DNA of 64,000 nt from Neopusillimonas aromaticivorans (GTDB lineage: Bacteria; Pseudomonadota; Gammaproteobacteria; Burkholderiales; Burkholderiaceae_B): NCBI RefSeq assembly GCF_030344915.1, contig NZ_CP128233.1, forward strand, positions 372,001 to 436,000, read 5' to 3'. Shown piece by piece: positions 1-10,352 of the stretch (its first letter is position 1; each line of letters begins with the position of its first letter). A program made the translations under genes and the position numbers. Below the pieces are notes generated by a model. It was given only the letters and a program-made list of their open reading frames with translations. It searched no databases and was not told the origin of the DNA.

Positions 1-233
1 AACGCTACGGTACCAATCTGTGGCGATGCAAAGGGGTGGTTTACGCAGAAAACCACCGCATGCGTTTAATTGTTCAAGGCGTACAAAAACTCATACAAAT
101 TAGCGGTGGAACTATGTGGCGTCCCTACCAGCCCAAATCAACCATCCTGGTCTTTATTGGACAAGATCTTGACCCGGACTGGCTGGCCGAAGGTCTCACA
201 CAATGCGAAGCCGACACCGCCCAGGTTGTTTAA
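1..233 (+). CDS. CobW-family GTPase / metallochaperone, C-terminal end (partial)
   Basis: The reading frame is open from the first bases of the window to a TAA, giving about 76 C-terminal residues of a protein that starts outside. The motifs RLIVQGVQ and ILVFIGQDLD, with a Cys near the end, match the C-terminal domain of CobW/YjiA/ZigA G3E-family GTPases, which deliver metal ions (zinc, cobalt) to target enzymes using GTP. The P-loop domain lies outside the window, so the exact subfamily and metal cannot be decided. Family assignment is from motif recognition only. Confidence 0.8.
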   Translation, partial: RYGTNLWRCKGVVYAENHRMRLIVQGVQKLIQISGGTMWRPYQPKSTILVFIGQDLDPDWLAEGLTQCEADTAQVV

Positions 234-279
234 ACTATCGTTTACCACGTAAGTCCAACGTCAAGAATTGAAATCATCA

Positions 280-717
280 ATGATCAAACTTTTTACGACC
301 CTGCTCGGCGTGGCCGCCGCCACGGGCTCGGTACACGCGACCGAATTTTCATGCGACATTGCCAACAAAAGCAGAAGCGTCACACTGACGCAGTCGGACC
401 AGACTGTGTCCTATACCTACGGCAAGAAAGGCGCAGCGCCTGAACTGGCGCTGACGGTGCCGGTATCGGCGATCGAGCTGTATGCTTGGGAAGGTATGGG
501 TCGTCACCAGACCTATTCCATAGGCATTCCAAACGGCCAGTACCTCTACACGGTATACACCTCGATGGACAGCCTCGAGCAAGCCACATCCGCAGGGGTC
601 ACCATCGAAAAAGGTGGCAAGTATCTTGCTGAACTGCTGTGCAACCCGAATACGGTCAATGGGGATCTGGAGCAGATGGTGCTCGGCCTCAAAACTGATG
701 GGACAGCCCGGCAATAG
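280..717 (+). CDS. secreted hypothetical protein
   Basis: A 145-residue protein from the ATG at 280; a TTG 12 bases upstream is also in frame but less likely. Residues 1-20 form a typical Sec signal peptide ending in SVHA, so the mature protein starts near TEFSC and should be periplasmic. It has one Cys soon after the cleavage site and one near residue 120, which could form a disulfide. I do not recognise the family and assign no function. It stands alone between the CobW-like gene and the deoxyribosyltransferase-like gene, all on the plus strand. Confidence 0.7.
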   Translation: MIKLFTTLLGVAAATGSVHATEFSCDIANKSRSVTLTQSDQTVSYTYGKKGAAPELALTVPVSAIELYAWEGMGRHQTYSIGIPNGQYLYTVYTSMDSLEQATSAGVTIEKGGKYLAELLCNPNTVNGDLEQMVLGLKTDGTARQ

Positions 718-756
718 AAGCGGCTCCAACGAAGTCACGCTATCAAACGCAACACC

Positions 757-1242
757 ATGAAAAGAATTTACCTGGCTGGCCCTGATGTATTTCGGGAAGA
801 CAGCATCACCTGGGGCAAGTATTTGCAGACCGTATGTGAAGAACACGGCCTGACCGGTCTCTACCCTCTGGACAACGACATTGCGCCACGGCATAACCCG
901 CAAGAAACCGCACACGCCATTGCACAGGCCAACATGCAGATGATCCGGCAGGCTGACGGGGTTGTGGCCAATCTTGAACCGTTTCGTGGCATTGAGCCGG
1001 ATTCGGGTACGGTGTTTGAGGTTGGGGTGGCGATTGCGCTAGGCAAGCCCGTGTGGGTGTATTTCCCGCACACGGGTGACCTGCTTCAGCAAGTGCCCGA
1101 TATTGATGCCGGCCGCTGCGCACAAGGCTGGCTGGTTGAAGACTTCGGCCTGCCGCGCAACCTGATGCTGGCCTGCCAGTGGCATGGGTACAGCCCGACG
1201 GTTGAAGAGGCGATTGCCGAAATGGCCCAATTGCTTGGGTAA
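757..1242 (+). CDS. nucleoside 2-deoxyribosyltransferase-like protein
   Basis: 161 residues, the usual length for the nucleoside 2-deoxyribosyltransferase / Rcl-type superfamily. The opening IYLAGPDVF (residues 4-12), the ADGVVANLEPFRG segment (66-78) and the SGTVFEVG motif (83-90, with Glu88 in the position of the catalytic Glu) all fit. Family members transfer deoxyribose between nucleobases or hydrolyse the N-glycosidic bond of (deoxy)nucleoside monophosphates in the cytoplasm. Which of the two this protein does cannot be told from sequence by eye. Confidence 0.85.
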   Translation: MKRIYLAGPDVFREDSITWGKYLQTVCEEHGLTGLYPLDNDIAPRHNPQETAHAIAQANMQMIRQADGVVANLEPFRGIEPDSGTVFEVGVAIALGKPVWVYFPHTGDLLQQVPDIDAGRCAQGWLVEDFGLPRNLMLACQWHGYSPTVEEAIAEMAQLLG

Positions 1243-1290
1243 ATGTCTGTATACGAGTTTGATGGGGTGTCTACCGCATCGAATATGCGG

Positions 1291-1671
1291 TTAATGCGCC
1301 ACAGGCATAAACATCAGGTTAAAACGTATTGCCAGCGCCCCAAACCGTTTATCCAGTGTCCAGATCAGCGTCTGTTCAGTCATCAGTGCAGACGAAAGCA
1401 GCAATAAATCGACCAGCCCACACCCCTGCCCATAGAGACGTTCACGTTCGATGAAAACCATTGCTTCGGAAATACTGGCCTGACGTACCTGAGCAAGATT
1501 TTCCAGCAATGCAAGCGTGTTCCGACGATCGGGCGGAGTACCGCAGGCCAGCTCACCGATAATTAACGGATGAATCTTTACCTGGTCGTGCAACAGCAGC
1601 TCGATCAGTGCCTGGTTAGGATTGCGGAAGTGCTCAACCCAGACGGACGTATCAACCAGAACCCGTCTCAT
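1291..1671 (-). CDS. vapC: VapC-type PIN-domain toxin (ribonuclease)
   Basis: A 126-residue PIN domain. The acidic residues expected to bind Mg2+/Mn2+ are visible: Asp7 in VLVDTSVWVEHF, Glu40 in GELACG, Asp88 in GLVDLLLLSSA and Asp107 in TLDKRF. VapC toxins are site-specific RNases, commonly cutting tRNA or rRNA, and are held inactive by VapB. The gene overlaps the 3' end of the upstream antitoxin gene by four bases, the usual translational coupling. No frameshift is seen, so the module is probably functional. Confidence 0.9.
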   Translation of the reverse strand: MRRVLVDTSVWVEHFRNPNQALIELLLHDQVKIHPLIIGELACGTPPDRRNTLALLENLAQVRQASISEAMVFIERERLYGQGCGLVDLLLLSSALMTEQTLIWTLDKRFGALAIRFNLMFMPVAH

Positions 1672-1868
1672 GCATGTTCCGGATCACGGCGAGGGATATC
1701 TGCCATATCTGGCGCAGCGCCGCCCAGTGCAGCAAGACGTTTCGCAGACTGGACCCGAATGAACGTCTTGACGGCCTCACGAAATAACTCGGATTTATCC
1801 ATGCCAGGATCTGCGACTTCAAGTGCCCGCTTAAAAAGGGCGTCGTCCAGTGTAACTGTTGTTCTCAT
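1668..1868 (-). CDS. vapB: VapB-type ribbon-helix-helix antitoxin
   Basis: The protein starts at MRTTVTLDD (ATG at 1868; an in-frame start 15 bases upstream is less likely because the family begins exactly at this motif). It is 66 residues: an N-terminal ribbon-helix-helix DNA-binding fold (RTTVTLDDALFKRALE) and a flexible C-terminal tail that would wrap the toxin. It is first in the vapBC operon and should repress its own promoter, which would lie just upstream in the AT-rich stretch at 1870-1930. Confidence 0.88.
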   Translation of the reverse strand: MRTTVTLDDALFKRALEVADPGMDKSELFREAVKTFIRVQSAKRLAALGGAAPDMADIPRRDPEHA

Positions 1869-1930
1869 GAATACCCCAAACAATCATCAAAAACATCATC
1901 ACATCATATCAAACCAATCATCTAGCTTCA

Positions 1931-1942
1931 ACATCATGATGT
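1931..1942. promoter_or_regulatory. 12-bp perfect palindrome, possible vapBC operator
   Basis: ACATCATGATGT is a perfect palindrome about 60 bases upstream of vapB in a repetitive ATCATC-rich stretch. VapB proteins bind such inverted repeats, so an operator is plausible. It could equally belong to the decayed MarR-like gene beside it. Confidence 0.3.
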
Positions 1943-2038
1943 CGCAAGTATCTGCTTGAACGTCTGTACTATCCAAACACCGTCAAGTGCTTCATGCAAG
2001 GCATGAATTTCAGTTCCGTTCAGGGATGTCATGACCCG

Positions 2039-2238
2039 ATGGAAACGCGCAAGCAAGACAAAGATGACAGCCGCTTTATGCGGGTGTACCTGACCAAGAC
2101 CGGTAAAAAAGTTACGAACAGGCCTGGCCATCAGCCCATGACATCATGACACGAGCGATGAAAGTCGTGTCAGAAGAAGAGCGGACACAGCTCTGTGATG
2201 TGCTGACGCGAATTGACGACCATATGCAGAAAAGCTGA
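2039..2238 (+). pseudogene. MarR-family regulator remnant
   Basis: Two reading frames together give the end of a MarR-type winged-helix protein: DKDDSRFMRVYLTKTGKKV, resembling the wing and the LTxxG motif, then, one frame over, VVSEEERTQLCDVLTRI, resembling the C-terminal helix (family pattern LS-xEE-xxL-xxLxxI). The N-terminal half is missing and the two parts are joined by a frameshift, so this is a relic rather than a sequencing artefact alone. Its 3' part overlaps the antisense end of the lipocalin gene. Confidence 0.4.
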
Positions 2239-2811
2239 ATCAGGGAGTGCTGGCGCACCTATGAGTCGGCCAGGGTCAAACCCTTTTTGCAATAGTCGAC
2301 TAAGCAATTGCGCATAACGCTCGGGGTCGACCTGAAGGGCGCGTGAAAGTATCCACAAATACTCCCGGTTTGGCTCGCTGATCGCAACCAGCTGATAATC
2401 CTCGTCCAGATCAATAACCCAATAATCACCCCACACCGCAGGCAAAAAGGACAACCAGGCCGGTGCGAACCGGACCTTCAGCCGGGGTGAGGTGGCTTCG
2501 CCGAGTTGGCGTGCCACAGCAACCGCCTCGTTAAGACCCCCATCAGCCAAACGGCACCGATTGACGACACGAACACGACCGTCATCCATCAAGCTGTACT
2601 CTGCCGTGGAGGCGCTAACGCATTTTTTCTGGAAACTGTTAGGGTAACGGGCAATTTCATACCATGTGCCCATGTAGCGAGGGACGTCAAGCGACGGAAT
2701 GGTTTCCAGCGGACGATCTGTGAAAAGCTCATCTCCTTGCACAGCACCGTCACGGGCCGCACAGCCCAAAAGACCTGCGCAAACCAACAGGGCCAATAAC
2801 ATGCTTCTCAT
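2170..2811 (-). CDS. blc: outer-membrane lipoprotein, lipocalin (Blc family)
   Basis: 213 residues. Residues 1-17 are a lipoprotein signal ending in the lipobox LLGC (Cys17 to be lipidated). The lipocalin signature GTWYEIARYPN follows at 48-58, and YLWILSR lies near the third conserved region. Bacterial lipocalins of this type sit in the outer membrane and bind lipids or fatty acids, often under envelope stress. The residue after Cys17 is Ala, not the Asp that retains lipoproteins in the inner membrane, so outer-membrane sorting is expected. The C-terminal 20 residues look non-conserved and overlap a MarR relic on the other strand. Confidence 0.88.
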   Translation of the reverse strand: MRSMLLALLVCAGLLGCAARDGAVQGDELFTDRPLETIPSLDVPRYMGTWYEIARYPNSFQKKCVSASTAEYSLMDDGRVRVVNRCRLADGGLNEAVAVARQLGEATSPRLKVRFAPAWLSFLPAVWGDYWVIDLDEDYQLVAISEPNREYLWILSRALQVDPERYAQLLSRLLQKGFDPGRLIGAPALPDSAFLHMVVNSRQHITELCPLFF

Positions 2812-2847
2812 AGTTTTTCCTTCGTATGGACTAATCCAGAGATTGAA

Positions 2848-3597
2848 TCAATTCAGTTGTCGCTTGCGCTTTGAAACTATCGCAATTTGGATCAACAGAT
2901 TCGGAAAGTGAGCTGGAAGAAGCAATGTCGCTCCCTCAACAGGACCTACCCACGCCGCATGCCGCTCAACCGCCTGAACGTCGTGTGCGCCACTCAGCAT
3001 GATTTTCAGCCGAGCGGCAGATCTGTTCACGTCAGTGCCCGGAGGCAATAGAATCGTCATCATGCCATGACTGGTTGTTTGACCGTCAATCAGTTGAGCA
3101 CCCATACCATGTCGTAACCGACGATAGATCTGGTCAATTTGCTCAATATTTTTCTCGCCCACCGAAATATTGATTGCATCAAGGTAACGCGACCCCACAA
3201 ACGGCTTCGAGGCCAGCACCAGCACGCTGTGCTGGGCCAAGGTGCAGGCCAGCAAGCTGGCCACCTTCAAGGGATCGCCCTTTTCAAGATGCAAGGCAAA
3301 TGACGGGTTCGTTTCGTCAAGATAGCTGCCGATTTGCTCAACCAAAACTCCGCTCGCCCGCAGCTGACGCAAGACGACCGGAACAACCCGGTTTGCAACC
3401 GCACTACTGATGTCATGCCGCTGTGTGGAGGAAAGCTTCCGCCAATGTTGCAGCAAAACAGCTTCGTGAGGATCAGGTGCGACTTCGAAAATGATCGTGT
3501 GTGGCTGCTGAGAAAGCGTCTGGGCGTTGGCACCATATCCGAACACCAGTAACAGCAACACACTGATCAGCACCAGACATTTATGAAAACAAGCCAT
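2848..3597 (-). CDS. secreted hypothetical protein
   Basis: I take the ATG at 3597 as the start because it places a signal peptide (positively charged start, then a leucine-rich core, then YGANA) at residues 1-25; an in-frame start 14 codons further upstream would add a stretch with no signal character. The mature protein has about 225 residues, is mixed alpha/beta in character, has one Cys pair at most, and shows no motif I recognise. It may be periplasmic. It lies between hisN and blc on the same strand with short gaps. Confidence 0.6.
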   Translation of the reverse strand: MACFHKCLVLISVLLLLVFGYGANAQTLSQQPHTIIFEVAPDPHEAVLLQHWRKLSSTQRHDISSAVANRVVPVVLRQLRASGVLVEQIGSYLDETNPSFALHLEKGDPLKVASLLACTLAQHSVLVLASKPFVGSRYLDAINISVGEKNIEQIDQIYRRLRHGMGAQLIDGQTTSHGMMTILLPPGTDVNRSAARLKIMLSGAHDVQAVERHAAWVGPVEGATLLLPAHFPNLLIQIAIVSKRKRQLN

Positions 3598-3685
3598 TGA
3601 GTGGGCTAAATGCGCAGCCACGCCTACACGTTCTGACATCTTGTGCGCGGTTCAAGCATCAAATCATGTCCGCAATCTTGCGGCA

Positions 3686-4483
3686 TCAAACAGCCCCGCC
3701 GCGCATCAATCGCTCGACCAGTTGAGCATGCAATACCGGGTCGCCTGCAGCCACCACCGCCCCGCCCTGCTGGGCGTCGCCGCCGTCCCAGGCCGTCATG
3801 ACGCCGCCGGCACCTTCGATAATGGGAATCAGCGCCTGCACATCGTAGGTTTGCAGGCCCGCCTCAATCACGGCATCGACATGACCCGAGGCCAGCATAC
3901 AGTAGGCGTAACAATCGCCGCCATAGCGCAACAGTTGTACGTCTTTGGCGATGGCATTGAACGTGGCCAGCTGACTGTCATTGTCAAAAATCTGGGGTGA
4001 GGTACACATCAATCGGGCTGAGCCGATGCTGTCGCAGGCGCGGGTCGATAGCGATTTGCCGTTGCTCCAGGCCCCTTGAGGCGTCCCCACAAAGCGCTCG
4101 CCGGTGTAAGGCTGGTTCATGACGCCCAGAACGGGGCGCACACCGTTATTCAAGGCGATCAGGGTGCCCCACAGGGGCATGCCGGTAATGAACGCGCGGG
4201 TGCCATCAATGGGGTCAAGCACCCAGGTCAGGGCACTGCGACCTTCAACATTACCTTCTTCTTCGCCAATGATGCCGTGATCGGGATACGTGGCCATAAT
4301 CAGTTCGCGCATGGCCCGCTCAGCCGCCTGATCGGCTTCGGTAACCGGGTCGTACAGTTTGCCGCCCTTGTGTTGCACCGGCAAAGGCGCACGGAAATAC
4401 GGCAAGATAGCCGCCGCCGCCGCATCGGCCAGGGTTTCGGCAAATTGCCGGTATTCGTTCAATTGATCAGCACTGAGAAGCAT
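3686..4483 (-). CDS. hisN: inositol-monophosphatase-family histidinol-phosphatase
   Basis: 265 residues, the normal size. The metal-binding motifs of the IMPase superfamily are visible: GEEEG at 73-77, DPIDGTRAF at 90-98, and GGDCYAY with the later YDVQAL region in place of the usual WDxAA. Family members of this form (HisN) remove phosphate from L-histidinol phosphate in histidine synthesis; related enzymes act on inositol phosphates or CysQ substrates, so the substrate is inferred. The motif spacing and the GGDCYAY segment favour HisN. A terminator separates it from the upstream reductase gene. Confidence 0.8.
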   Translation of the reverse strand: MLLSADQLNEYRQFAETLADAAAAAILPYFRAPLPVQHKGGKLYDPVTEADQAAERAMRELIMATYPDHGIIGEEEGNVEGRSALTWVLDPIDGTRAFITGMPLWGTLIALNNGVRPVLGVMNQPYTGERFVGTPQGAWSNGKSLSTRACDSIGSARLMCTSPQIFDNDSQLATFNAIAKDVQLLRYGGDCYAYCMLASGHVDAVIEAGLQTYDVQALIPIIEGAGGVMTAWDGGDAQQGGAVVAAGDPVLHAQLVERLMRGGAV

Positions 4484-4494
4484 GGAAATGGCCC

Positions 4495-4534
4495 AAAAAC
4501 AGACCTTCGGGCACTATTATTGCGCGAAGGTCTG
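4495..4534 (-). terminator. intrinsic terminator after the aldo/keto reductase gene
   Basis: A perfect 10-bp inverted repeat (CAGACCTTCG / CGAAGGTCTG) with a 15-base loop is followed on the minus strand by five T residues. It lies between the end of the aldo/keto reductase gene and hisN. Confidence 0.75.
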
Positions 4535-4661
4535 GAGTCAAACAAAGAAAAAGCAAGATAACAACTGCCAACCCACAACGAAGCCAGGTCGCACGAGCAC
4601 CACAAAGCGTATCAACTATCGCAACCGAAACGCCAGGACAAATGGCTTCGGGCTGGCGTAC

Positions 4662-5710
4662 TTAAGGTGCCGGGTTGGGGTACTGCTCGTGGATGGCATC
4701 AATCGCCTTCACAACCTCGTCGCTGAGTGTGGTGTTGAGGCTGGCGATGTTTTCCTTCAGTTGTTCAAGACTGGTGGCACCCACCAGGTTGCTGGTCAGG
4801 AACGGCTGGCGATTCACAAACGCCAGGGCCAGGGTGGCCGGGCTCATGCCATGGCTGCGGGCCAGGTTCACGTAAGCGCTGGTGGCCGCAACCGCTTGCG
4901 GACGCGAATAACGGGTGAAGCGCTCGAACAACGTAATGCGGGCACCGGCCGGACGTTCGCCCCCTTCGTACTTGCCTGACAACCAGCCAAAGGCCAGAGG
5001 CGAATACGCCAGCAAGCCCACGGCGTCACGGTGTGAAAATTCTGACAAACCCACTTCGAAGGTGCGATTGAGCAGGTTGTAGGGATTCTGGATGGATACG
5101 ATACGCTCAAGACCCAATTCACGTGACGCGGCCAGAAACTTTGACACGCCCCAGGGTGTTTCATTGGACAAACCGATATGACGGATCTTGCCGTCTTTGA
5201 CCAGGTCCGTCAGGGCCAGCAGGGTTTCTTCAATGGGTACCGTAAAGGGTTCATCTTCGTAGGGGTAAGATGTGCGGCCGAAGGTGGTTGTGCTGCGATC
5301 AGGCCAGTGCAACTGGTACAGGTCAATGTAGTCAGTACCCAGGCGCTGCAAGCTGCCATTGACCGCTTCGACCAGATTCGGTTTGTCGAACTGATTGGCG
5401 GTGCCACGAATATGGCTGGGGCGCCCCGCCTGACGCGACGGGCCCGCAATTTTGGTGGCCAGCACGGCCTTGCTGCGCAAGCCGGTTTTTTAAGCCACGG
5501 CCCCACAAAGCGCTCGCTGGTGCCATAGGTTTCAGGCTTGGGTGGTACCGGGTACATTTCAGCAACATCCACCAGTGTCACGCCCTGGGCATAGGCATAA
5601 TCAAGCTGTTCGTGTGCCTGCGCTTCAGTGTTCTGTTCACCGAATGTCATGGTACCCAGACCGATGAGGCTGACGTCAATGTCTGTTTTTCCTAGCTTTC
5701 GATACTGCAT
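4662..5710 (-). CDS. tas: aldo/keto reductase, Tas-like (frame broken by one base)
   Basis: The whole coding region gives about 349 residues, similar to E. coli Tas, once one base is restored in the six-T run at 5486-5491. The N-terminal part has MQYRKLGKTDIDVS, the Asp-x-x-Glu-x-Tyr catalytic segment (LVDVAEMYP) and ETYGTSE; the second part has the LYQLHWPDR strand and the C-terminal NADPH site (LVGATSLEQLKEN). The enzyme would reduce aldehydes or ketones with NADPH in the cytoplasm. Nothing else in the gene looks decayed, so I read the shift as a sequencing error. Confidence 0.82.
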
Positions 5711-5879
5711 TGTGGCTCCTTGCTGAAATTACTTGCCGATTGTATCGCCTGGAAAAGGGCCGGATAAACCGGCCCCTCGAACACCCTGTACAACGACACC
5801 TAAACCATTGCACGACCGATGCAGAAGCGGTCTGGACTTACTGCATCGAAGGCCTGTACGTACTGCGCTTACTACCCGC

Positions 5880-6352
5880 TCACTCTTCCAGAAGCGAACG
5901 CAGCATCCAGGCGGTTTGTTCGTGTACGGTAATACGCTGGGTCAACAAATCGGCGGTGGGTTCGTCGCTGGCCTTTTCAACGACGGGATACAACGCACGC
6001 GCCGTTTTGGCGGCAGACTCGTGGCCTTTGGCCAGAAGCGCAACCATTTCAAGCGCTTTGGGGGCTTAGCCGGTGCATCGGGCAACGAACTGAGTTTGGC
6101 AAATTCGGCATAGGAACCGGGCGCAGGGAAACCCAGCGAACGGATGCGTTCGGCAATGGGGTCAACCGCATTCCAGAGCTCGGTATATTGCTGCATGAAC
6201 ATATCGTGCAGGCTGTTGAACATGGGGCCAGTCACGTTCCAGTGAAAGTTGTGTGTGGTCAGATACAACGTGTACGTGTCGGCCAGAAGGTTACCCAACC
6301 CTTTGGTGATGGCTTTGCGATCTTTTTCTGAGATACCGATATCGATTTTCAT
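5880..6352 (-). CDS. dps: Dps DNA-protection ferritin (frame broken by one base)
   Basis: The N-terminal 93 residues contain the Dps ferroxidase segment, TTHNFHWNVTGP (33-44) then LHDMF and the QYTELW...D...ERI helix. The frame is lost at the five-G run 6060-6064; adding one base there continues with ALEMVALLAKGHESAAK and ends in WMLRSLLEE at a TGA at 5880, a typical Dps C-terminus of about 157 residues. Dps forms dodecamers that oxidise and store iron and coat DNA in stationary phase or under oxidative stress. Confidence 0.85.
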
Positions 6353-6412
6353 GGACGATGCCTTTTCAGGTTAGAGAAACACCAGTAACTATACCAATGG
6401 TTGTGACGGTTG

Positions 6413-6879
6413 TTAAAGCGCCAGCGCCACAATTACCGTTACCACACCCAGCACCAAGTTGACCGATACCCAGCCACGGATGCTGGCCAGCGCCCTGCCG
6501 GCGACTTCGTAGTCGGCACTGCTGACGGCATTAACCAGTTTGGGGTACAAGCGAAAGCGGATGCCCAGGAAAATCAGCAGCATCAGCACGCCAATGGCCG
6601 ACATGATGTGCCAGTCAAGCGGCATTTGAAAAGCAACCCCCGCTTCAGAGGCCGCACGGGCCGTACGCCCGATCATCCAGATGCCGGTGGCCACGGCAAT
6701 CAGTGCCGCACCCAGTACATCACGGAAAAACCGGCCCAGAACATCGGCCATCAATCGTAACCGTACCGGCGGCTCAAGCATGGCCACCGAAGGACGCAGG
6801 TAAAAATGCGCAAACACCATGCCCCCACCCAGACGATGATGGACAAAACATGCAGTGTTTTCAGTGCGGCGTAAAACAT
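6413..6879 (-). CDS. CopD-like inner-membrane protein (frame broken by one base)
   Basis: The ATG at 6879 has a good Shine-Dalgarno sequence (AGGAG) and begins MFYAALKTLHVLS, but the frame is lost after VWVG at the five-C run 6822-6826. With one base restored the protein has about 155 residues and four hydrophobic helices: near 5-25, 55-75, 85-105 and 130-150. The N-terminal LKTLH...WVGG pattern resembles the CopD / DUF-type copper-export membrane family. A heme- or copper-related role is only suggested by this resemblance. Confidence 0.6.
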
Positions 6880-6980
6880 GGGGGCTCCTGTCGGTTGAAA
6901 TAGTCGCGCTGTTGATGCGCAGTCGATAGCATAAAACTAACATGGCGAAGGTTACCGAAGCATACAGGTCGGCGGATTTG

Positions 6981-9900
6981 TCACGCTACTCGCCGGCAGC
7001 CAGGCCCCAGTAAATCACTGTTGCCACCCGCCCGGGGAACCACCTGGATCTGGGTGGCAATGCGCTCTTTCAGGGCCGGTACATGCGAGATGATACCGAT
7101 CAGTTTGCCTTCCTGATGCAGTCCGGCCAGCGTTTCCAGAGCGGTATCCAGGGCCTCTTCGTCCAGGGTGCCGAACCCTTCATCCAGAAACAGGGAATCC
7201 ACCCGCACATTATGGCTGGCCATGCCCGATAGCCCAAGGGCCAGCGACAGGCTCACGATGAAACTTTCACCACCTGACAGATTGCGCGTCGAGCGCACCT
7301 CGGCCGCCTGCCAGGTATCGACGACGTTCAGTTCCAGCGGCTGACTGCTGTCGCGCACCAGCAGGTAACGGTCAGTCATTTTCTGCAATTGACGGTTGGC
7401 GTGACGCACCATCAGTTCAAACGTCAGGCCTTGCGCGAAATTGCGATACTTTTTGCCGTCGGAAGAACCGATCAGTTCATGCAGGTTTTCCCAGCGGCGA
7501 CACTCGATCTGCTGCAGGTCAATGGCCGCCTGTTTATCGCGTATGCGTGCCTTGGCGCTGGCGTTCTCGGCCAGACGATGTCGCGCCCCGGCAATGGCCT
7601 GCGCCAGTTCAGCCAGACGGGCCTGTTGCACCTGCTGCTGCGCCTCAAGCGAGGCGACTGTGGCATCGGTCAGTTGCATGGCCTGCTCGGCCAGCAAACG
7701 CTCGCGCTGGTCTTTCAGACGGGTCGCCAATTGGGTGGTTCGATCGTCCAGCACTTTGGCCTGATCGAGCAAGGCCTGCAGATCGGGCTGCGGCAGACGT
7801 GCCGCCAGAAACGCCGCTTCATCGGCAAACCCTGCCGATCTGCATGCTTGCGCGAAACCGGATTCAACATCGACCAACGCGGCTGCATTTTCGGTCAAAC
7901 GCGCCTGCAACGCCTGGCATTGGGTCTGAACCTGCGTCGCCTGTTGTGTCGCGTCTGCCAGCTGCTCACGCACCTGGCGCTCAGCGATGTCGGCCTGATC
8001 CTGTGCCTGTTGCAACCGCTGCTCTTCATCGTCCGGATTGCGGTCTGCGAACAGGGTCTGACGCCGGCTCAACAACTGGGCCTGCCCACTCTGCAACTGC
8101 GCCAGCTGCGTCGTCAAACGATCGAGTTGTTCACGCTGAATCGCAATCGCTTCGGTCTGATGCTGCACATCACGCCCGGCCATGATCAGGGTGTTTTCAA
8201 AACCCGCTTTATCGCGCCCCGTTGCCAACCAGCGTTCACGCCGGTTGTGCAAGGCTTGCATGAACAGGGCCAGATCAGCCTGCGGCAACGTCCCCATACC
8301 CAAGGGGGCCAACGCCGCTACCACCGTTTCACGACGCTGGCGGATATCGTTCTGCACCACGTCAAGCTCGTTCACTAACCGGGCCAGGGTCGCCTGTGCC
8401 GATTGCAACTGCGCCACAGCAGTGGCCTGGGCTGCCTGCAAACCGGCCAGACGCTCACCCAGCGCCGCATGCTGAGACTGAAGTTGCGCGCCACGCGTCT
8501 CAAGGTCTTCTGCGCGCGCAATCAGATCGTTCAAGGCCGCCACTCGCTGCTCAAGCGCATCGGGCACGGGCACCTGCCCATGCGCGAACGGGTGAGTTGT
8601 TGACCCGCACAATGGGCACGGTGTGCCGGCCTCCAGACGTGCACGCTCGGTTTCCAGCGCCGCTATCCGGGCAACCAGCGCCATCTCGCGCAGGACGCCG
8701 TCCTTTTCAGCACGGTATTCCCGCAGCAAACGCCCCTGCAATACGCCGGCCAGGTCATCCTGAACCTGGCGACGCTGACCAGCCAGAGTTTCAAGGCTCT
8801 CCTGAACCGTGGACAGGTGTTGACGGGTGTTGTGCTCGGCCTTGTTTAACGCATCGATACTGGCCTGGGCTTGTGCGTGCTCTTGTGCCTTCTGAACACC
8901 TTCACGCTCACGCGCCAGCAGCCCTTGCACCTGTTCTTCAAGCCCGGCCAAGCCCGTAACCAGCCATTCATCAGCACGGTTATCCTGCAGCCAGGTTGCA
9001 GCCGCAGCCAATTGCTGCTGAACGTTGGCCTGCAGCGCGCGGGTCTGGCTTACCTGCTGATCGAGTGCCGCCAAACGCGTACCGGCCTCGCTGACCTGCC
9101 GTTGCATGGCTGCGGTATCACGGGCGCTTGCCGCCAGGTGTTGATCCAGTTCCCGTACTTGACGCCACACCGGCGCGGCCGCCCTGAATGCGGCACGGGC
9201 ATCGAGTGACGTTTGACTGGTACGCGTCAGCTGCTCGCGCAGCGTGGCAGCGACGGCTCAAGTGAAGGCAAGCGGCCTTGCGCATCGGCCAAACGGCTTT
9301 GGTCATCGGCCTGTTGTTTGCGCAAGGCACAAACAGCGGCATAACGCCCTTCCAGCGCCGCTGCGGCCTGGGCTCGCCCAATCTGCTGACGCACGGGTTC
9401 GAATGCCAGGCGCTCGGCACCGAGCACAACCTCGTCGTGTTCAAGCCGGGCCACTTCAGCTTTCAGGGCATCAATACGGCTCAACCAACCCAGCGCTGCG
9501 CCTGTCTGCGCCTGCGCCGCACTGGCCAACTGCTCTTGCTCAAGATCCCGCTGCAACCCCAGCTGCAGTTCGCTTTCCTGCCCGGCATCCAGCACCATAA
9601 TGCCCAGCGTTTCTGACTTCAGCAGTGCCAGCGATTCACGCGCTTCCCGCAAGACTTCATGGGTCCGTATCGAAATCTGACTGTAGATTTCCGTGCCGGT
9701 GATCTGTTCAAGAATCGGCGCACGCTCGTCGGCACTGGCCTGCAAGAAGGCCGCGAAGCCCCCTTGAGCCAGCAGCATCGAACGGGTAAAACGGTCAAAA
9801 TCCATACCGGTCAGGCGTTCAATGCGGTCACCCGTAGAGCGCAAGCTGGCTTCCAGGATTTCTCCGGAATCGGCCCTGGCAATTTCATGTTTAGGTGCCT

Positions 9901-10228
9901 GCAACGCAGCACCCGGCTTCTTGCGGGCACGGTGCTGGCTCCAGTAACTGCGATAGCGCCCCGCCCCCGTCTCGAACACCACCTCGGCAAAGCACTCGCC
10001 ACACTGACGCGACATGATGTCGTTGGCACTTTGGGTCAACCTGCTCAGGCGCGGCGTTCGCCCGTACAACGCCAGGCAAATGGCATCCAGCAACGTTGTC
10101 TTGCCCGCACCGGTAGGCCCGGTAATCGCAAAAATGCCATCAGCGACATAAGCCGGGTCAGTCAGGTCAACCTGCCATTCGCCCACCAGCGAATTGAGGT
10201 TGGAAAAACGGATCTGCAAAATTCTCAT
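6981..10228 (-). CDS. sbcC: SbcC, exonuclease subunit C (frame broken by one base)
   Basis: SbcC is the Rad50-like ATPase of the SbcCD nuclease, which cuts hairpins and protein-blocked DNA ends. The N-terminal part (333 residues) has Walker A GPTGAGKT (37-44) and the Q-loop region. The second part has the zinc-hook CPLC inside a long coiled coil, the ABC signature LSGGESF, and Walker B LFLDEGFGTLD. The frame shifts near 9246, where AATLREQLTRTS resumes; about 1,080 residues in total, the normal length. The ATG at 10228 originally lay 24 bases after the sbcD stop. Confidence 0.88.
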
Positions 10229-10352
10229 GATTGCGCTCTGGCCGGTTTGCCGTCAGTCGGCCTGGGTATCGTCTTCATGCAATGACTTGACTGTCAATGG
10301 CCATTATTTTTGACCCACTTTTGGCCAATAAAATTGACCCACCCATTGTTTG

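Noticed and set aside
1934..2131. Minus-strand 65-residue ORF
   Set aside because: Overlaps the MarR relic on the other strand, has no ribosome site, and only weakly resembles anything.
7389..8378. Long plus-strand ORFs opposite sbcC (up to 329 residues)
   Set aside because: They are antisense to a coiled-coil gene whose codon bias keeps the opposite frame open; Leu/Arg/Gln-rich with no domain.
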